The notes below the pieces were generated by a model. That model searched no databases. It worked only from the letters and a program-made list of their open reading frames with translations, and was not told the origin of the DNA. A stretch of DNA of 64,000 bases, taken from NCBI GenBank assembly GCA_002362385.1, contig DEUB01000055.1, positions 71,667 to 135,666 of the forward strand, in the 5' to 3' direction. The position numbers and the translations under genes are program-made. Position 1 is the stretch's first letter. Every line of letters begins with the position of its first letter. This DNA is from Lachnospiraceae bacterium UBA3273. GTDB taxonomy: Bacteria > Bacillota > Clostridia > Lachnospirales > Lachnospiraceae. Below are positions 16,751 through 25,840 of the stretch, in pieces.

Positions 16751-17098
16751 ATGAACGAGATCATTAAAGAAATCGAAGCAGCTCAGTTAAAAGAAAATGT
16801 ACCTGTATTCAACGTAGGAGATACCGTTAAGGTTTACGGTAAGATCAAAGAGGGTAACCGTGAAAGGATCCAGGTTTTTGAAGGCACTGTTATTAAGAAA
16901 CAGGGCGGAAGCAGCAGAGCGACCTTTACCGTAAGGAAGAATTCCAACGGCGTAGGCGTTGAAAAGACATGGCCTTTACATTCTCCCAATGTTGAGAAGG
17001 TTGAGGTAGTAAGACAGGGTAAGGTAAGACGTGCAAAGCTTTACTACTTAAGAGACAGGATCGGCAAGAAAGCAAAAGTAAAAGAATTGGTAAAATAG
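16751..17098 (+). CDS. rplS: 50S ribosomal protein bL19
   Basis: A 115-aa protein at the 30S-50S interface. Family signatures: FNVGDTVKVYGKIKEGNRERIQVFEGTV and the C-terminal KLYYLRDRIGKKAKVKE. It is normally next to trmD; here an ABC/GT-C block separates them and rplS has its own promoter. SD AAGGAG before ATG 16751. Confidence 0.98.
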   Translation: MNEIIKEIEAAQLKENVPVFNVGDTVKVYGKIKEGNRERIQVFEGTVIKKQGGSSRATFTVRKNSNGVGVEKTWPLHSPNVEKVEVVRQGKVRRAKLYYLRDRIGKKAKVKELVK

Positions 17099-17108
17099 TT
17101 CAAAACAC

Positions 17109-17145
17109 GGGGACAAATACGAAAGTACTTGTCCCTTTGCTTTTC
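17109..17145 (+). terminator. Terminator after rplS, overlapping the lepB promoter
   Basis: GGGACAAATAC (17110-17120) pairs with GTACTTGTCCC (17125-17135, one mismatch) around a GAAA loop, followed by TTTGCTTTTC. The TTGTCC of the right arm doubles as a -35 box. Confidence 0.7.
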
Positions 17146-17158
17146 TCTGTAGTACAAT
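17129..17158 (+). promoter_or_regulatory. Promoter for the lepB-rbgA-lepB-rnhB operon
   Basis: TTGTCC (17129-17134), 18-bp spacer, TACAAT (17153-17158), 23 nt before lepB. The -35 lies in the terminator's right arm. Confidence 0.55.
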
Positions 17159-17180
17159 ATACGGGTAAGGAGAAGGAGCC

Positions 17181-17765
17181 ATGGCGAGAAGAAAAGGGCT
17201 GACCTTTTATCAGAAAAAGAAAAAAATCAGCGCCGCATTGATGAGAGAGATATGGAGTTATATTTTTCTCATAACTGCGACGATCCTGGTGGCGTTTGTT
17301 CTGGTGTTTTCCGTAGGGATGAAGACCAGTGTGATCGGAGTTTCCATGGAGCCTGCATTATATAACGGTCAGGAGATCTTAGTCAACCGTTTTGTCTATA
17401 AGCTTTTATCCCCAAAGGCGGGAGATGTGGTAGTGTTTTTGCCGGGAGGCAATCAGAATTCCCATTATTATGTGAAAAGGATCGCGGCGGAGCCGGGAGA
17501 CACCGTTGTGATCAGAGAGGGACTTTTGTATGTAAATGGCGTGCCTTATACCAAATCGGAGCTGGACAAAATTGCCGATCCGGGCATTTTGGAAAATGAA
17601 CTGACTCTGGAAAAGGACGAATATTTTGTGATCGGAGACAACATTAACAACAGCGAGGACAGCCGCTCGGGAAATATCGGTCCCGTGAAGGCTGATTCCA
17701 TAATCGGAAAGGTATGGTTCCATATGGCTGCCGCAGGGAGCGGTATGGGATTTATAGACAGGTAG
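17181..17765 (+). CDS. lepB: Type I signal peptidase (first copy)
   Basis: Membrane serine protease that removes signal peptides from exported proteins. Single N-terminal transmembrane helix at about residues 28-50. Catalytic Ser in GVSMEPALYNGQ, catalytic Lys in YYVKRIAAEPGDTV, and the C-terminal box VIGDNINNSEDSR. 194 aa is the usual Gram-positive SipS-type length. A second signal peptidase gene lies one gene downstream, flanking rbgA. Confidence 0.96.
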   Translation: MARRKGLTFYQKKKKISAALMREIWSYIFLITATILVAFVLVFSVGMKTSVIGVSMEPALYNGQEILVNRFVYKLLSPKAGDVVVFLPGGNQNSHYYVKRIAAEPGDTVVIREGLLYVNGVPYTKSELDKIADPGILENELTLEKDEYFVIGDNINNSEDSRSGNIGPVKADSIIGKVWFHMAAAGSGMGFIDR

Positions 17766-17770
17766 GAAAG

Positions 17771-18628
17771 ATGAATTATCAGTGGTATCCGGGTCATATG
17801 ACCAAAGCAAGGCGGATGATGGAGGAAAATATCAAGCTCATCGATCTCATCATAGAGCTGGTTGACGCAAGGATCCCTCTTAGCAGCCGCAATCCCGATG
17901 TGGATAAGCTGGGGCAGAATAAGGCCAGGCTGATCCTGTTAAACAAGGCTGATCTGGCAGATCCTAAGTGCAATGAGGAATGGAAAGCATATTTTAAAGA
18001 AAAGGGTTATTTTGTAGTGGCGTTGAATTCCCGGACGAGGGAAGGGATGAAGGCCATTCATTCCGTTGTGCAGGATGCATGTAAGGAAAAGATCGAAAGG
18101 GACAGAAAAAGAGGAATCATAAACCGTCCTGTAAGAGCTATGGTCGTAGGGATCCCCAATGTGGGCAAGTCTACCTTTATCAATTCCTTTGCGGGAAAGG
18201 CATGCGCCAAGACAGGCAATAAGCCGGGAGTTACCAAAGGAAAGCAGTGGATACGTCTCAACAAAAGCTTAGAGCTTTTAGATACGCCGGGCATCCTCTG
18301 GCCCAAGTTTGAGGACCAGGATGTGGGCATGAAGCTGGCCTTTATCGGTTCCATGAATGATGAGATCCTGAACATAGAGGAGCTTTCCCTGCTGTTGATA
18401 CAAAGACTGAAAACAAATTACAAAGGTATTCTGGAAAAACGCTACGACGTGAATGAAGAGGAAGATGACATAAAGGTGCTTGAGGAGACGGCGAGGACCC
18501 GTAATTGCTTTAAGAAAGGCAGTGAACTGGATCTGCAGAAGGCAGCCGCCCTTATCATGGATGATTTCAGAAGCGGACGATTGGGGCGGATTACCTTGGA
18601 AAGAGTAAAGGAACAGGACGTTGAATAA
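17771..18628 (+). CDS. rbgA: Ribosome biogenesis GTPase RbgA (YlqF)
   Basis: Circularly permuted GTPase required for a late step of 50S assembly. The permuted order is visible: G4 (NKADL) at about residue 60, then G1 GIPNVGKSTFIN at about 130, then G3 DTPGILWPK. The N-terminus INYQWYPGHMTKA-type block (here NYQWYPGHMTKARR) is diagnostic. ATG 17771 follows a GGAAAG SD; 285 aa is normal. It overlaps the second signal peptidase gene by eight bases. Confidence 0.97.
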   Translation: MNYQWYPGHMTKARRMMEENIKLIDLIIELVDARIPLSSRNPDVDKLGQNKARLILLNKADLADPKCNEEWKAYFKEKGYFVVALNSRTREGMKAIHSVVQDACKEKIERDRKRGIINRPVRAMVVGIPNVGKSTFINSFAGKACAKTGNKPGVTKGKQWIRLNKSLELLDTPGILWPKFEDQDVGMKLAFIGSMNDEILNIEELSLLLIQRLKTNYKGILEKRYDVNEEEDDIKVLEETARTRNCFKKGSELDLQKAAALIMDDFRSGRLGRITLERVKEQDVE

Positions 18629-19160
18629 GGTATTAAAGGAAGTTTTGAATATCAGTATCTATATTCTGGTCATACTGGTACTGACATATTGTGCGGTTGT
18701 CTTTCTCGGCCAGCGGACCTCGGTAATCGGCTCGTCCATGGAGCCTACATTAAGCGACGGGGACAATCTGATCGTGGATAAGATCACTTATCGTTTCAGA
18801 GAGCCTGAGCGGTTTGATATTATTGTATTTCCCTATCAATATACCCAAAATACATACTATATCAAAAGGATCATAGGGCTGCCGGGAGAAAAGGTCCGCA
18901 TAGATGAAGAAGGCAGGATCTACATCAATGGGGAAGTGCTCAAGGAATCCTACGGGAAAGAGACGATCGTAGATGCGGGACTTGCGGCAGAGGAGATCAC
19001 TTTGGGAAACGACGAGTATTTTGTTATGGGGGATAACCGCAATGACAGTGCAGACAGCAGATTTGTAAGCGTGGGCAATATCAAGAGACAAAACATTATG
19101 GGAAGGGCATGGCTTCGGATCTATCCCTTTAAAAAGTTCGGGATCTTAAAGCATGCTTAA
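18621..19160 (+). CDS. lepB: Type I signal peptidase (second copy)
   Basis: A second SipS-type signal peptidase, 179 aa. One membrane helix (residues 8-28), catalytic Ser in GSSMEPTLSDGD, catalytic Lys in YYIKRIIGLPGEKV, and box VMGDNRNDSADSR. It starts at TTG 18621 inside the end of rbgA, implying coupled translation. Together with the gene at 17181 it gives the cell two signal peptidases with probably overlapping substrate ranges. Confidence 0.95.
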   Translation: MNKVLKEVLNISIYILVILVLTYCAVVFLGQRTSVIGSSMEPTLSDGDNLIVDKITYRFREPERFDIIVFPYQYTQNTYYIKRIIGLPGEKVRIDEEGRIYINGEVLKESYGKETIVDAGLAAEEITLGNDEYFVMGDNRNDSADSRFVSVGNIKRQNIMGRAWLRIYPFKKFGILKHA

Positions 19161-19185
19161 CCGAAGGGAACATGGAGAAAATACA

Positions 19186-19950
19186 TTGGAAGAAAAAATA
19201 AGCGAAATTAAAAAAAGGCTCAAAGATACGGATGACGATAAGCTGCATGAGTTCATAAAGCGTTACGAAAAGGATGAGAGAAGCGGCGTTACCGCCCTCT
19301 TAGCCCAGGCGGCAAAAAGGATGGCGGCTTATGAAAAGGAACTTGCCAGAATGGAAGGGATGATGCGCTATGAAAGGGAATATGCTGCTTATAGCGCAAT
19401 CTGCGGCATTGATGAAGTGGGGAGAGGCCCCCTTGCAGGACCGGTTGTGGCGGGAGCGGTCATCCTTCCAAAGGAGTGCAGGATCCTCTATTTAAATGAT
19501 TCCAAGAAGCTTACGGCAAAAATGAGAGACAGATTATATGATGAGATCATGGAAAAGGCCGTTGCCACGGGGATCGGGTTCGCCACAGAGAAAAGGATCG
19601 ATGAGATCAATATTTTGAACGCTACGTATGAGGCCATGAGAATGGCTATTGAGAAATGTATGATAAAACCCGATATATTATTAAATGATGCAGTTACCAT
19701 TCCGGAGGTTTCCATCAGGCAGGTCCCTATTATCAAGGGGGACGCGAAAAGCGCATCCATAGCGGCGGCAAGTATTATCGCCAAGGTAACAAGGGACCGA
19801 TACATGGAGGAAATGGATAAAAAATATCCCGGATATGGGTTTGCATCCAATAAAGGCTATGGAAGCGGGGAACATATTGCGGCATTAAAGCAGTCAGGTC
19901 CCTGTGAGATTCACAGAAAATCCTTTATCGGACATTTTGTACCGGTCTGA
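19186..19950 (+). CDS. rnhB: Ribonuclease HII
   Basis: Endonuclease that removes ribonucleotides from RNA-DNA hybrids, with an Asp/Glu metal site. Catalytic block CGIDEVGRGPLAGPVVAGAV, later LNDSKKLTAKMRD and the C-terminal GYGSGEH. A helical N-terminal domain of about 75 residues precedes the catalytic part, as in the Bacillus enzyme. I chose TTG 19186 (8 bases after GGAG, 254 aa). The alternative is ATG 19153 (265 aa), which overlaps the previous gene but has a poorer SD. Confidence 0.94.
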   Translation: MEEKISEIKKRLKDTDDDKLHEFIKRYEKDERSGVTALLAQAAKRMAAYEKELARMEGMMRYEREYAAYSAICGIDEVGRGPLAGPVVAGAVILPKECRILYLNDSKKLTAKMRDRLYDEIMEKAVATGIGFATEKRIDEINILNATYEAMRMAIEKCMIKPDILLNDAVTIPEVSIRQVPIIKGDAKSASIAAASIIAKVTRDRYMEEMDKKYPGYGFASNKGYGSGEHIAALKQSGPCEIHRKSFIGHFVPV

Positions 19951-19978
19951 TAGGAGGCTTTATAAGTGGGGATAGTAT

Positions 19979-21703
19979 ATGAGCTTTCAAATATCCGATT
20001 TGTTTCAAAATCAAAATAGATTATCCGGTACGGGCGTGGACGGCCGAGCGCCTGTTACAGGGCAGAACGTATCCGGTGCAGGTCAGGCAGGGGCACAGGG
20101 CGGAAAGGTGCTTGCGGATTTTCCTCCGGGAAGCAGCTTCTCAGGACAGGTGGTCATGGCGGAGGATGGCACCGTAACCATAAAGCTTGCGGATTCCACC
20201 ATGCTTTCGGCCAGCTTAAAGGGCGGGATCAGTCTGGCGGCAGGCAGCCAGGTTACTTTTCTTGTAAATTCCAACAGCAATAATCAAATGACCTTAAGTC
20301 CTCTTTTTACCAATTTAGGCGGAGGGCTAAACGTTGAGAACGCCTTAAAGGACGCGGGGCTTCCTGTTGACGCCCAGACTGCCCAAATGGTTTCTGATAT
20401 GATGGAGCGGGGAATGAGCGTTGACAGAGACTCTCTTTTAGGAATGTACAGGCAGATCCTGGATAATCCCCAGGTTGATGCAGGGATGGCGGTAAGGCTT
20501 GCCCAGATGCATCTTGCCGTTAATGAGTTGAATGCATCCCAGCTACAGGCCTATGATAATATGAATTATCAGCTTACGGGAGGAATCGCAGAGATCGCCA
20601 AAGAACTGCAGCAGGCGTTTTCTTCTATGGGAGAAGGCAATACGGATAATATGGTAAAGCTCTTTGAAGGCATTGTGGACCTGCTGGGAGAAGGCGGAAA
20701 AGTGCCGGAGGGCATGGAAGAGAGCGTTTTGAACGGTACGGGCCAGCTTTCCGGGGAGGAAATGAAAAATGCCATGCTTCAGGAAACGGCGGCAGGCGGG
20801 GAGAATACGGGCATCGCAGATGGAAAGGTTTTGCCCATGGATGCCGGCGGGCAGCCTGTTTCGGAGATTTTATCGGATAAAGAGCTGCAGGCTCTGACGG
20901 ATATTCTAAAAAATGCCGGATCGGATAAGGGCATTATCGATGAAATTTCCAAGGGAGAGATTTCTTCTAAAGATGCTTTAAGGCTGATAAATGACGCCAT
21001 GCAGGGAAAAGGCATGGCCGGGAACGGAGCGCAGATCCTTTTTAAGGATAATACGGATGCATGGAAGGAGCTGCTTCATGGCAGTGCAGTGGGCAAGCTT
21101 TTGCAGAATGCATTGGAAAAAAACTGGCTGATGAAGCCGGAAAATGTGGGGAGCAAGGAAAAGGTAGAGGAATTTTACGAGCAGTTAAGATCCCAGACGG
21201 GAAAGCTTGCGGATATGACGTCGTCGGCTTTGGGAAAGGACAGCGGCCTGTACCAGAATGTAAACAGGATGTCCCAGAATATCGATTTTATGAACCAGTT
21301 GAACCAGACCTTTACCTATGTGCAGGTTCCTTTAAAAATGAGCAGCCAGAATGCCAACGGGGATCTGTATGTGTATACCAACAAAAAGAACCTGGCGGCC
21401 AAAAACGGAAGCGTCAGCGCATTTCTGCATCTGGACATGGATCATCTGGGAAGCGTGGACGTATATGTCGCCATGGAAAAGCAGCGGGTCAGCACGAATT
21501 TTAAAGTGCGGGATGATTCCGTACTGGATCTGATCGAGGCAAATATCGATCTGTTGAATAAGCGTCTGGAAAAACGTGGCTATAAACTGCATCCTTCGGT
21601 GGAAGTGACGGAAAAGGAAGTTTCCGTAGTGGAGGAAATGCAGAAGCAGATGGGGCAGAATACCATGCCCATTGCGCAGTATTCCTTTGATGCGAGGGCA
21701 TAG
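19979..21703 (+). CDS. YlqG-type protein with FliK-like C-terminal (Flg_hook) domain
   Basis: 574 aa. The N-terminal part is low-complexity, Gly/Gln-rich, with a beta-barrel-like segment at about residues 45-110. A long helical middle follows. The C-terminal 100 residues (about 445-555: VQVPLKMSSQNANGDLYVY ... LDMDHLGSVDVYVAM ... LLEKRGY-like) match the Flg_hook domain of flagellar hook-length protein FliK. No flagellar genes are near; the arrangement rnhB-ylqG-ylqH is known from Bacillus. It probably works with the FlhB-tail protein encoded just downstream. Exact role unknown. Confidence 0.8.
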   Translation: MSFQISDLFQNQNRLSGTGVDGRAPVTGQNVSGAGQAGAQGGKVLADFPPGSSFSGQVVMAEDGTVTIKLADSTMLSASLKGGISLAAGSQVTFLVNSNSNNQMTLSPLFTNLGGGLNVENALKDAGLPVDAQTAQMVSDMMERGMSVDRDSLLGMYRQILDNPQVDAGMAVRLAQMHLAVNELNASQLQAYDNMNYQLTGGIAEIAKELQQAFSSMGEGNTDNMVKLFEGIVDLLGEGGKVPEGMEESVLNGTGQLSGEEMKNAMLQETAAGGENTGIADGKVLPMDAGGQPVSEILSDKELQALTDILKNAGSDKGIIDEISKGEISSKDALRLINDAMQGKGMAGNGAQILFKDNTDAWKELLHGSAVGKLLQNALEKNWLMKPENVGSKEKVEEFYEQLRSQTGKLADMTSSALGKDSGLYQNVNRMSQNIDFMNQLNQTFTYVQVPLKMSSQNANGDLYVYTNKKNLAAKNGSVSAFLHLDMDHLGSVDVYVAMEKQRVSTNFKVRDDSVLDLIEANIDLLNKRLEKRGYKLHPSVEVTEKEVSVVEEMQKQMGQNTMPIAQYSFDARA

Positions 21704-21714
21704 GAGGGCTTGTT

Positions 21715-22011
21715 ATGGAAGAAAAGAAGAGAAAACTGAAGCAGGCCATTGCCTTGGGATATGACCCTAACGAGGATGGAGCGCCCAAGGTCATTGCTTC
21801 CGGTACGGGGCTTTTAGCGGAAAAGATCATCGAGAAGGCAAAGGAAGTGGATGTGCCCGTTCACAGGGACGATAAACTGGCCGATACCTTGTCGAAGTTA
21901 GAGATTGGCGATATGATCCCGCCGGAGCTTTATGAGGTAGTGGCTGAAATACTGGTATTTGTAGACCAGATGGATAAGATCAAGGCAAAAATGGGAGACA
22001 GGAGATCATGA
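21715..22011 (+). CDS. YlqH-type FlhB C-terminal-domain homologue
   Basis: A 98-aa soluble protein equivalent to the part of FlhB/EscU after its self-cleavage site: AIALGYDPNEDGAPKVIASGTG, then AEKIIEKAKEVDVPVHRDDKLADTL. It lacks the membrane domain and the N-P-T-H cleavage motif. In flagellar and type III export systems this domain interacts with the FliK hook domain, which is encoded by the gene directly upstream. The pair may be a stand-alone derivative of that switch. Its stop overlaps the ABC-F start (ATGA). Confidence 0.88.
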   Translation: MEEKKRKLKQAIALGYDPNEDGAPKVIASGTGLLAEKIIEKAKEVDVPVHRDDKLADTLSKLEIGDMIPPELYEVVAEILVFVDQMDKIKAKMGDRRS

Positions 22012-23564
22012 GTATATTAAATGTGGAGCATTTGACCCACGGCTTCGGGGACAGGGCGATTTTTGAAGATGTGTCCTTCCGCCTGCTCAAAGGAGAGCAT
22101 ATCGGATTAGTGGGAGCTAACGGGGAAGGCAAATCCACCTTTATGAATATTATTACAGGGAAGCTTCAGCCCGATGAAGGAAAAGTGGAGTGGGCGAAGC
22201 ATGTGAGAGTAGGATATTTAGACCAGCATACGGTTTTGGAAAAGGGAATGACCGTGGGGGATGTACTCGCATCGGCATTTTCTTTTTTATTTGAGCTGGA
22301 AGCCAAAATGAATGAAATGTATGAACTGATGGCGGATGCCGATGAAGAAAAACTTGCGGAATATATGGAAGAGGTAGGGACCATTACGGATCTGCTTACC
22401 TACCATGACTTTTATCTTATTGACAGCAAGGTGGAAGAGGTCGCCAGGGCTTTAGGACTTCTAGAACTGGGGCTTGAGCGGGATGTGACGGATTTAAGCG
22501 GCGGGCAGAGGACGAAGGTGCTTTTAGGAAAACTCCTGTTGGAAAAGCCGGATATCCTGCTTTTGGATGAGCCTACCAATCATCTGGATGCAGAGCATAT
22601 CGAATGGCTGAAGCGGTATCTGACGGATTATGAAAATGCCTTTATTCTGATTTCCCATGATATTCCCTTCTTAAACAGCGTTATTAATCTGATCTACCAT
22701 ATGGACCGGTTAAAGCTCACAAGATATGTGGGGGATTATGACAAATTCATGGAAGTCTATGAAATGAAGAAGGCTCAGTTAGAGGCTGCTTATAACAGAC
22801 AGCAGAAGGAGATTGCTGATCTAAAGGATTTTGTAGCCAGAAATAAGGCCCGGGTGTCCACCAGAAACATGGCCATGTCCAGACAGAAGAAGCTGGATAA
22901 AATGGATGTGATTACTTTAGCTTCGGAAAAGCCGAAGCCGGAGTTTAATTTTAAAGAGGCCAGGACGCCGGGAAAATACATATTCCAGACAAAAGATCTG
23001 GTCATCGGATATGATGAACCGCTTTCCGTTCCGTTAAATTTATCCATGGAGCGAAAGAGCAAGATCGCCTTAACCGGAGCCAACGGAATAGGAAAGACCA
23101 CGCTGTTAAAAAGCATTTTAGGGCTGGTGCCGCCCATATCAGGGTTTGCCCAGCTGGGCGAATATCTGGCAATCGGCTATTTTGAGCAGGAAATGGGGAC
23201 GGATGTGAATACCACCTGTCTGGAGGAAATATGGAATGAATTTCCGGGCTTTAGCCAGTATGAGGTAAGGAGCGCCTTAGCAAAATGCGGGTTGACCACC
23301 AAGCACATTGAAAGCAAGGTAAAGGTATTGAGCGGCGGGGAACAGGCAAAGGTAAGGCTTTGCAAGATCATAAACAGGGAAAGCAATATCCTGCTTTTGG
23401 ATGAGCCTACCAATCATCTGGATGTGGATGCCAAGGCGGAGCTTAAACGCGCCCTTCGGGAGTATCACGGCAGCATTCTCATGGTATGCCATGAACCGGA
23501 TTTTTATGAGGAATGGGTAACCGATGTGTGGGACTGCAGCAAGTGGACCACAAAGACTGTATAA
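22008..23564 (+). CDS. ABC-F family ATPase (YbiT/YkpA-like)
   Basis: Soluble twin-ATPase protein of 518 aa with no membrane segment. First cassette: GANGEGKSTF, LSGGQRTKV, LLLDEPTNHLDAEH. Linker with the charged helical 'arm/PtIM' region at about residues 245-300. Second cassette: GANGIGKTTLLK, LSGGEQAKVRL, LLLDEPTNHLDVDAK. ABC-F proteins act on ribosomes, either in translation control or antibiotic protection; length and lack of extended loops suggest a housekeeping YbiT-type member. Resistance is not implied. Confidence 0.93.
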   Translation: MSILNVEHLTHGFGDRAIFEDVSFRLLKGEHIGLVGANGEGKSTFMNIITGKLQPDEGKVEWAKHVRVGYLDQHTVLEKGMTVGDVLASAFSFLFELEAKMNEMYELMADADEEKLAEYMEEVGTITDLLTYHDFYLIDSKVEEVARALGLLELGLERDVTDLSGGQRTKVLLGKLLLEKPDILLLDEPTNHLDAEHIEWLKRYLTDYENAFILISHDIPFLNSVINLIYHMDRLKLTRYVGDYDKFMEVYEMKKAQLEAAYNRQQKEIADLKDFVARNKARVSTRNMAMSRQKKLDKMDVITLASEKPKPEFNFKEARTPGKYIFQTKDLVIGYDEPLSVPLNLSMERKSKIALTGANGIGKTTLLKSILGLVPPISGFAQLGEYLAIGYFEQEMGTDVNTTCLEEIWNEFPGFSQYEVRSALAKCGLTTKHIESKVKVLSGGEQAKVRLCKIINRESNILLLDEPTNHLDVDAKAELKRALREYHGSILMVCHEPDFYEEWVTDVWDCSKWTTKTV

Positions 23565-23626
23565 AAACATGTCAATAGGCTTATATTGGTGTAAAATGTT
23601 AGAAAAAATGAAAGAAGGAAACTGAA

Positions 23627-24502
23627 ATGGATGCAGATATGATGACAAACAGGACGAATGCGGCGGATATGGCGGCGGGTTCGGTGCAGTATGCGGATAA
23701 CGGAGGAAAAGTACAGGGCAGGAAAAAGGGATTGAGCGGAAGCACCCTGAAGCTGGTTGCGATCGTGGCCATGTTTATCGATCATTTTGCGGCCATCATC
23801 CTTGACAGGTATTTAGTATCCATTGGTATTTTGAGCCTGAATCAGGATACCGTTCTTTTGCCCGAGAACAGGACCATGCTGATCATTTATTGCATAGATC
23901 TGGCCATGCGGCTGATCGGACGGCTGGGATTTCCGCTTTTCTGTTTTTTACTGGTAGAGGGGTATTACCATACAAGGAGCAAAGCAAAATACGGAATGCG
24001 CCTGGCAATGTTTGCATTGATCTCCGAGATCCCTTTTGACTTGGGCTTTAAGAGCCAGGTGCTGGAATTTACCTATCAGAATGTATTTTTTACCTTGTTT
24101 TTCGGATTTGTGATGATCTGGGGAATTGATGAGTTCAATACGCAGATGAAGGAAAAGTTTGAGGGTAAGCTAAGGCTGTTTTTATGTATTCTGGGGACTG
24201 TCTCGATCACAGTGGCCGGAGGGGTCATTGTGGAGCTGTTAAAAACCGACTATGCATCTATCGGCGTCATAACCATTGTCCTCATGTATCTTTTGCATAA
24301 AAAATCTTTTGCGGGTTCCATGGCCCTTGGATGTTTAGCGCTGACTGTGAAAATGCCGATGGAAATTACGAGCTTTATCACGGTTCCGCTGGTGGCGAAG
24401 TATAACGGAACAAGGGGACTGAAATTAAAATATTTCTTCTATTTGTTTTATCCCGTACATATACTGCTTCTTTCGTTAGTATGTATGGCCATGGGGATTT
24501 AA
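23627..24502 (+). CDS. TraX-family membrane protein
   Basis: 291 aa with about eight helices after a polar N-terminus of about 40 residues. The family block is LKLVAIVAMFIDHFAAII near residue 45, with GRLGFPLFCFLLVEGYYHT and a later FALISEIPFD. TraX of F plasmids acetylates pilin, but chromosomal Firmicute homologues have no established role and no conjugation genes are nearby. Acyltransferase activity is an inference from the family. Confidence 0.88.
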   Translation: MDADMMTNRTNAADMAAGSVQYADNGGKVQGRKKGLSGSTLKLVAIVAMFIDHFAAIILDRYLVSIGILSLNQDTVLLPENRTMLIIYCIDLAMRLIGRLGFPLFCFLLVEGYYHTRSKAKYGMRLAMFALISEIPFDLGFKSQVLEFTYQNVFFTLFFGFVMIWGIDEFNTQMKEKFEGKLRLFLCILGTVSITVAGGVIVELLKTDYASIGVITIVLMYLLHKKSFAGSMALGCLALTVKMPMEITSFITVPLVAKYNGTRGLKLKYFFYLFYPVHILLLSLVCMAMGI

Positions 24503-24535
24503 GGGGTTCTGTCTGGAGAGAGGAAAGGACCTTTT

Positions 24536-24907
24536 ATGGAAAAACAGAACAACAGGGAAACGGGCGGCTTTTATGAAGAAAGGGCCTGCGAATATTTAAA
24601 GGAAAAAGGCCTGGAGATCTTAGAAAGGAATTTCCGTATCAGACAGGGAGAGATCGATATTGTGGCAAGGGATAAAGGGACCCTTGTCTTTGTGGAAGTG
24701 AAGTACCGTAAAAGTTCTTTGGCGGGGCTGCCGGAAGAGGCGGTAACTTATAAAAAGCAGAGGCAGATCAGCCGGGTGGCGCTGTTTTACCTTTCCTTCC
24801 ATAAGCTCCCTCTGTCAACGCCCTGCAGATTTGATGTGGTGGCGATCCATAAAGATGAGATCTCCTGGATCCCCAATGCCTTTGATTTTGTGAGATCGTA
24901 TCATTAG
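24536..24907 (+). CDS. yraN: YraN/UPF0102 family endonuclease-like protein
   Basis: 123-aa protein with a restriction endonuclease-like fold. Conserved E-R-x-C-E-Y-L near residue 20, the R-x-G-E-I-D-I-V-A block and F-V-E-V-K-Y-R supply the D-x(n)-E-V-K type active-site pattern. It may process nucleic acids in housekeeping repair, but the function is unproven. It sits 28 bases after an AGGAAAGG SD region and 40 bases before pgeF. Confidence 0.93.
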   Translation: MEKQNNRETGGFYEERACEYLKEKGLEILERNFRIRQGEIDIVARDKGTLVFVEVKYRKSSLAGLPEEAVTYKKQRQISRVALFYLSFHKLPLSTPCRFDVVAIHKDEISWIPNAFDFVRSYH

Positions 24908-24947
24908 GTAATAAGCGTAAGAGCGATAAAGAAGGGGAAAGAAATCT

Positions 24948-25826
24948 ATGTTTCCGATAAAGAGAAAAGAGGCGGGCAGCGGTTTTTCCAATACCCGCAT
25001 GATACAAAAACAGAAAAACGGCGTGGAATACCTTGTTTTTCCGGGGCTTGACAAAATTTCCTGCATCAGGCATCTGTTCAGCACAAGGCTTGGGGGCGTC
25101 AGCGAAGGCATTTATGAATCCATGAATTTAAGCTTTACCAGAGGGGATGAAGAGGCCAGGGTAACAGAGAATTTTAAAAGGATTGCCGGGGTAATGGGAG
25201 CGGGTCCGGAGCAGTTTGTGCTATCTCATCAGACCCATACTGACAATATCCGCATCGTGACGGGCAAAGACAGGGGCTGCGGACTGACAAAGCCTTTATC
25301 TTATGAAAATGTGGACGGACTGATCACGAAGGAAAAGGGCCTGGTGCTTTCCACCTTTTATGCGGACTGTGTTCCCGTTTATCTGGTAGACCCGGTAAAG
25401 GAGGTCATCGGTTTATGCCATTCCGGCTGGAAAGGGACCGTGCTGGAGATCGGGGTTAAAACGGTGGGAAAAATGCAGGAAGCATTTGGATGCAGCCCGG
25501 AAGATATTCATGCTGCCATCGCTCCTTCTATCTGTCAGGACTGCTATGAAGTCAGCGGGGACGTTATTGAAGAGATCCGCAGGACCTTTTCAACTGAAAG
25601 GTACGGCAGGGATCATACCGCCGAATTATTTTATGAAAAGCCGGACGGAAAATACCAGTTGAATCTCTGGCGGGCCTGTGAACTGACCCTGCTAAAAGCG
25701 GGGCTTCTTACAGAGCATATAGAAGTGACGGATATCTGTACCTGCTGTAATCCGGATTATTTGTTTTCCCATCGGGCGTCTATGGGGAAAAGAGGGAATC
25801 TGGGAGCATTTTTGATGCTTTTGTAA
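24948..25826 (+). CDS. pgeF: PgeF/YfiH (laccase-domain) protein
   Basis: 292-aa enzyme of the YfiH/YlmD family. Metal and active-site motifs are SHQTHTDNI, TFYADCVPVYLVD, IGLCHSGWKGT and SICQDCYEVSGDV, ending in KRGNLG-type sequence. Older annotations call it polyphenol oxidase. E. coli PgeF edits peptidoglycan precursors carrying Ser in place of Ala, and related proteins act as purine nucleoside-processing enzymes. Which activity applies here cannot be decided. Length is normal. Confidence 0.92.
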   Translation: MFPIKRKEAGSGFSNTRMIQKQKNGVEYLVFPGLDKISCIRHLFSTRLGGVSEGIYESMNLSFTRGDEEARVTENFKRIAGVMGAGPEQFVLSHQTHTDNIRIVTGKDRGCGLTKPLSYENVDGLITKEKGLVLSTFYADCVPVYLVDPVKEVIGLCHSGWKGTVLEIGVKTVGKMQEAFGCSPEDIHAAIAPSICQDCYEVSGDVIEEIRRTFSTERYGRDHTAELFYEKPDGKYQLNLWRACELTLLKAGLLTEHIEVTDICTCCNPDYLFSHRASMGKRGNLGAFLMLL

Positions 25827-25840
25827 AAGAGGTGTAACTG

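Noticed and set aside
22008..23564. Antibiotic-resistance ABC-F protein
   Set aside because: The linker and length fit housekeeping YbiT-type members; nothing in the context suggests resistance.
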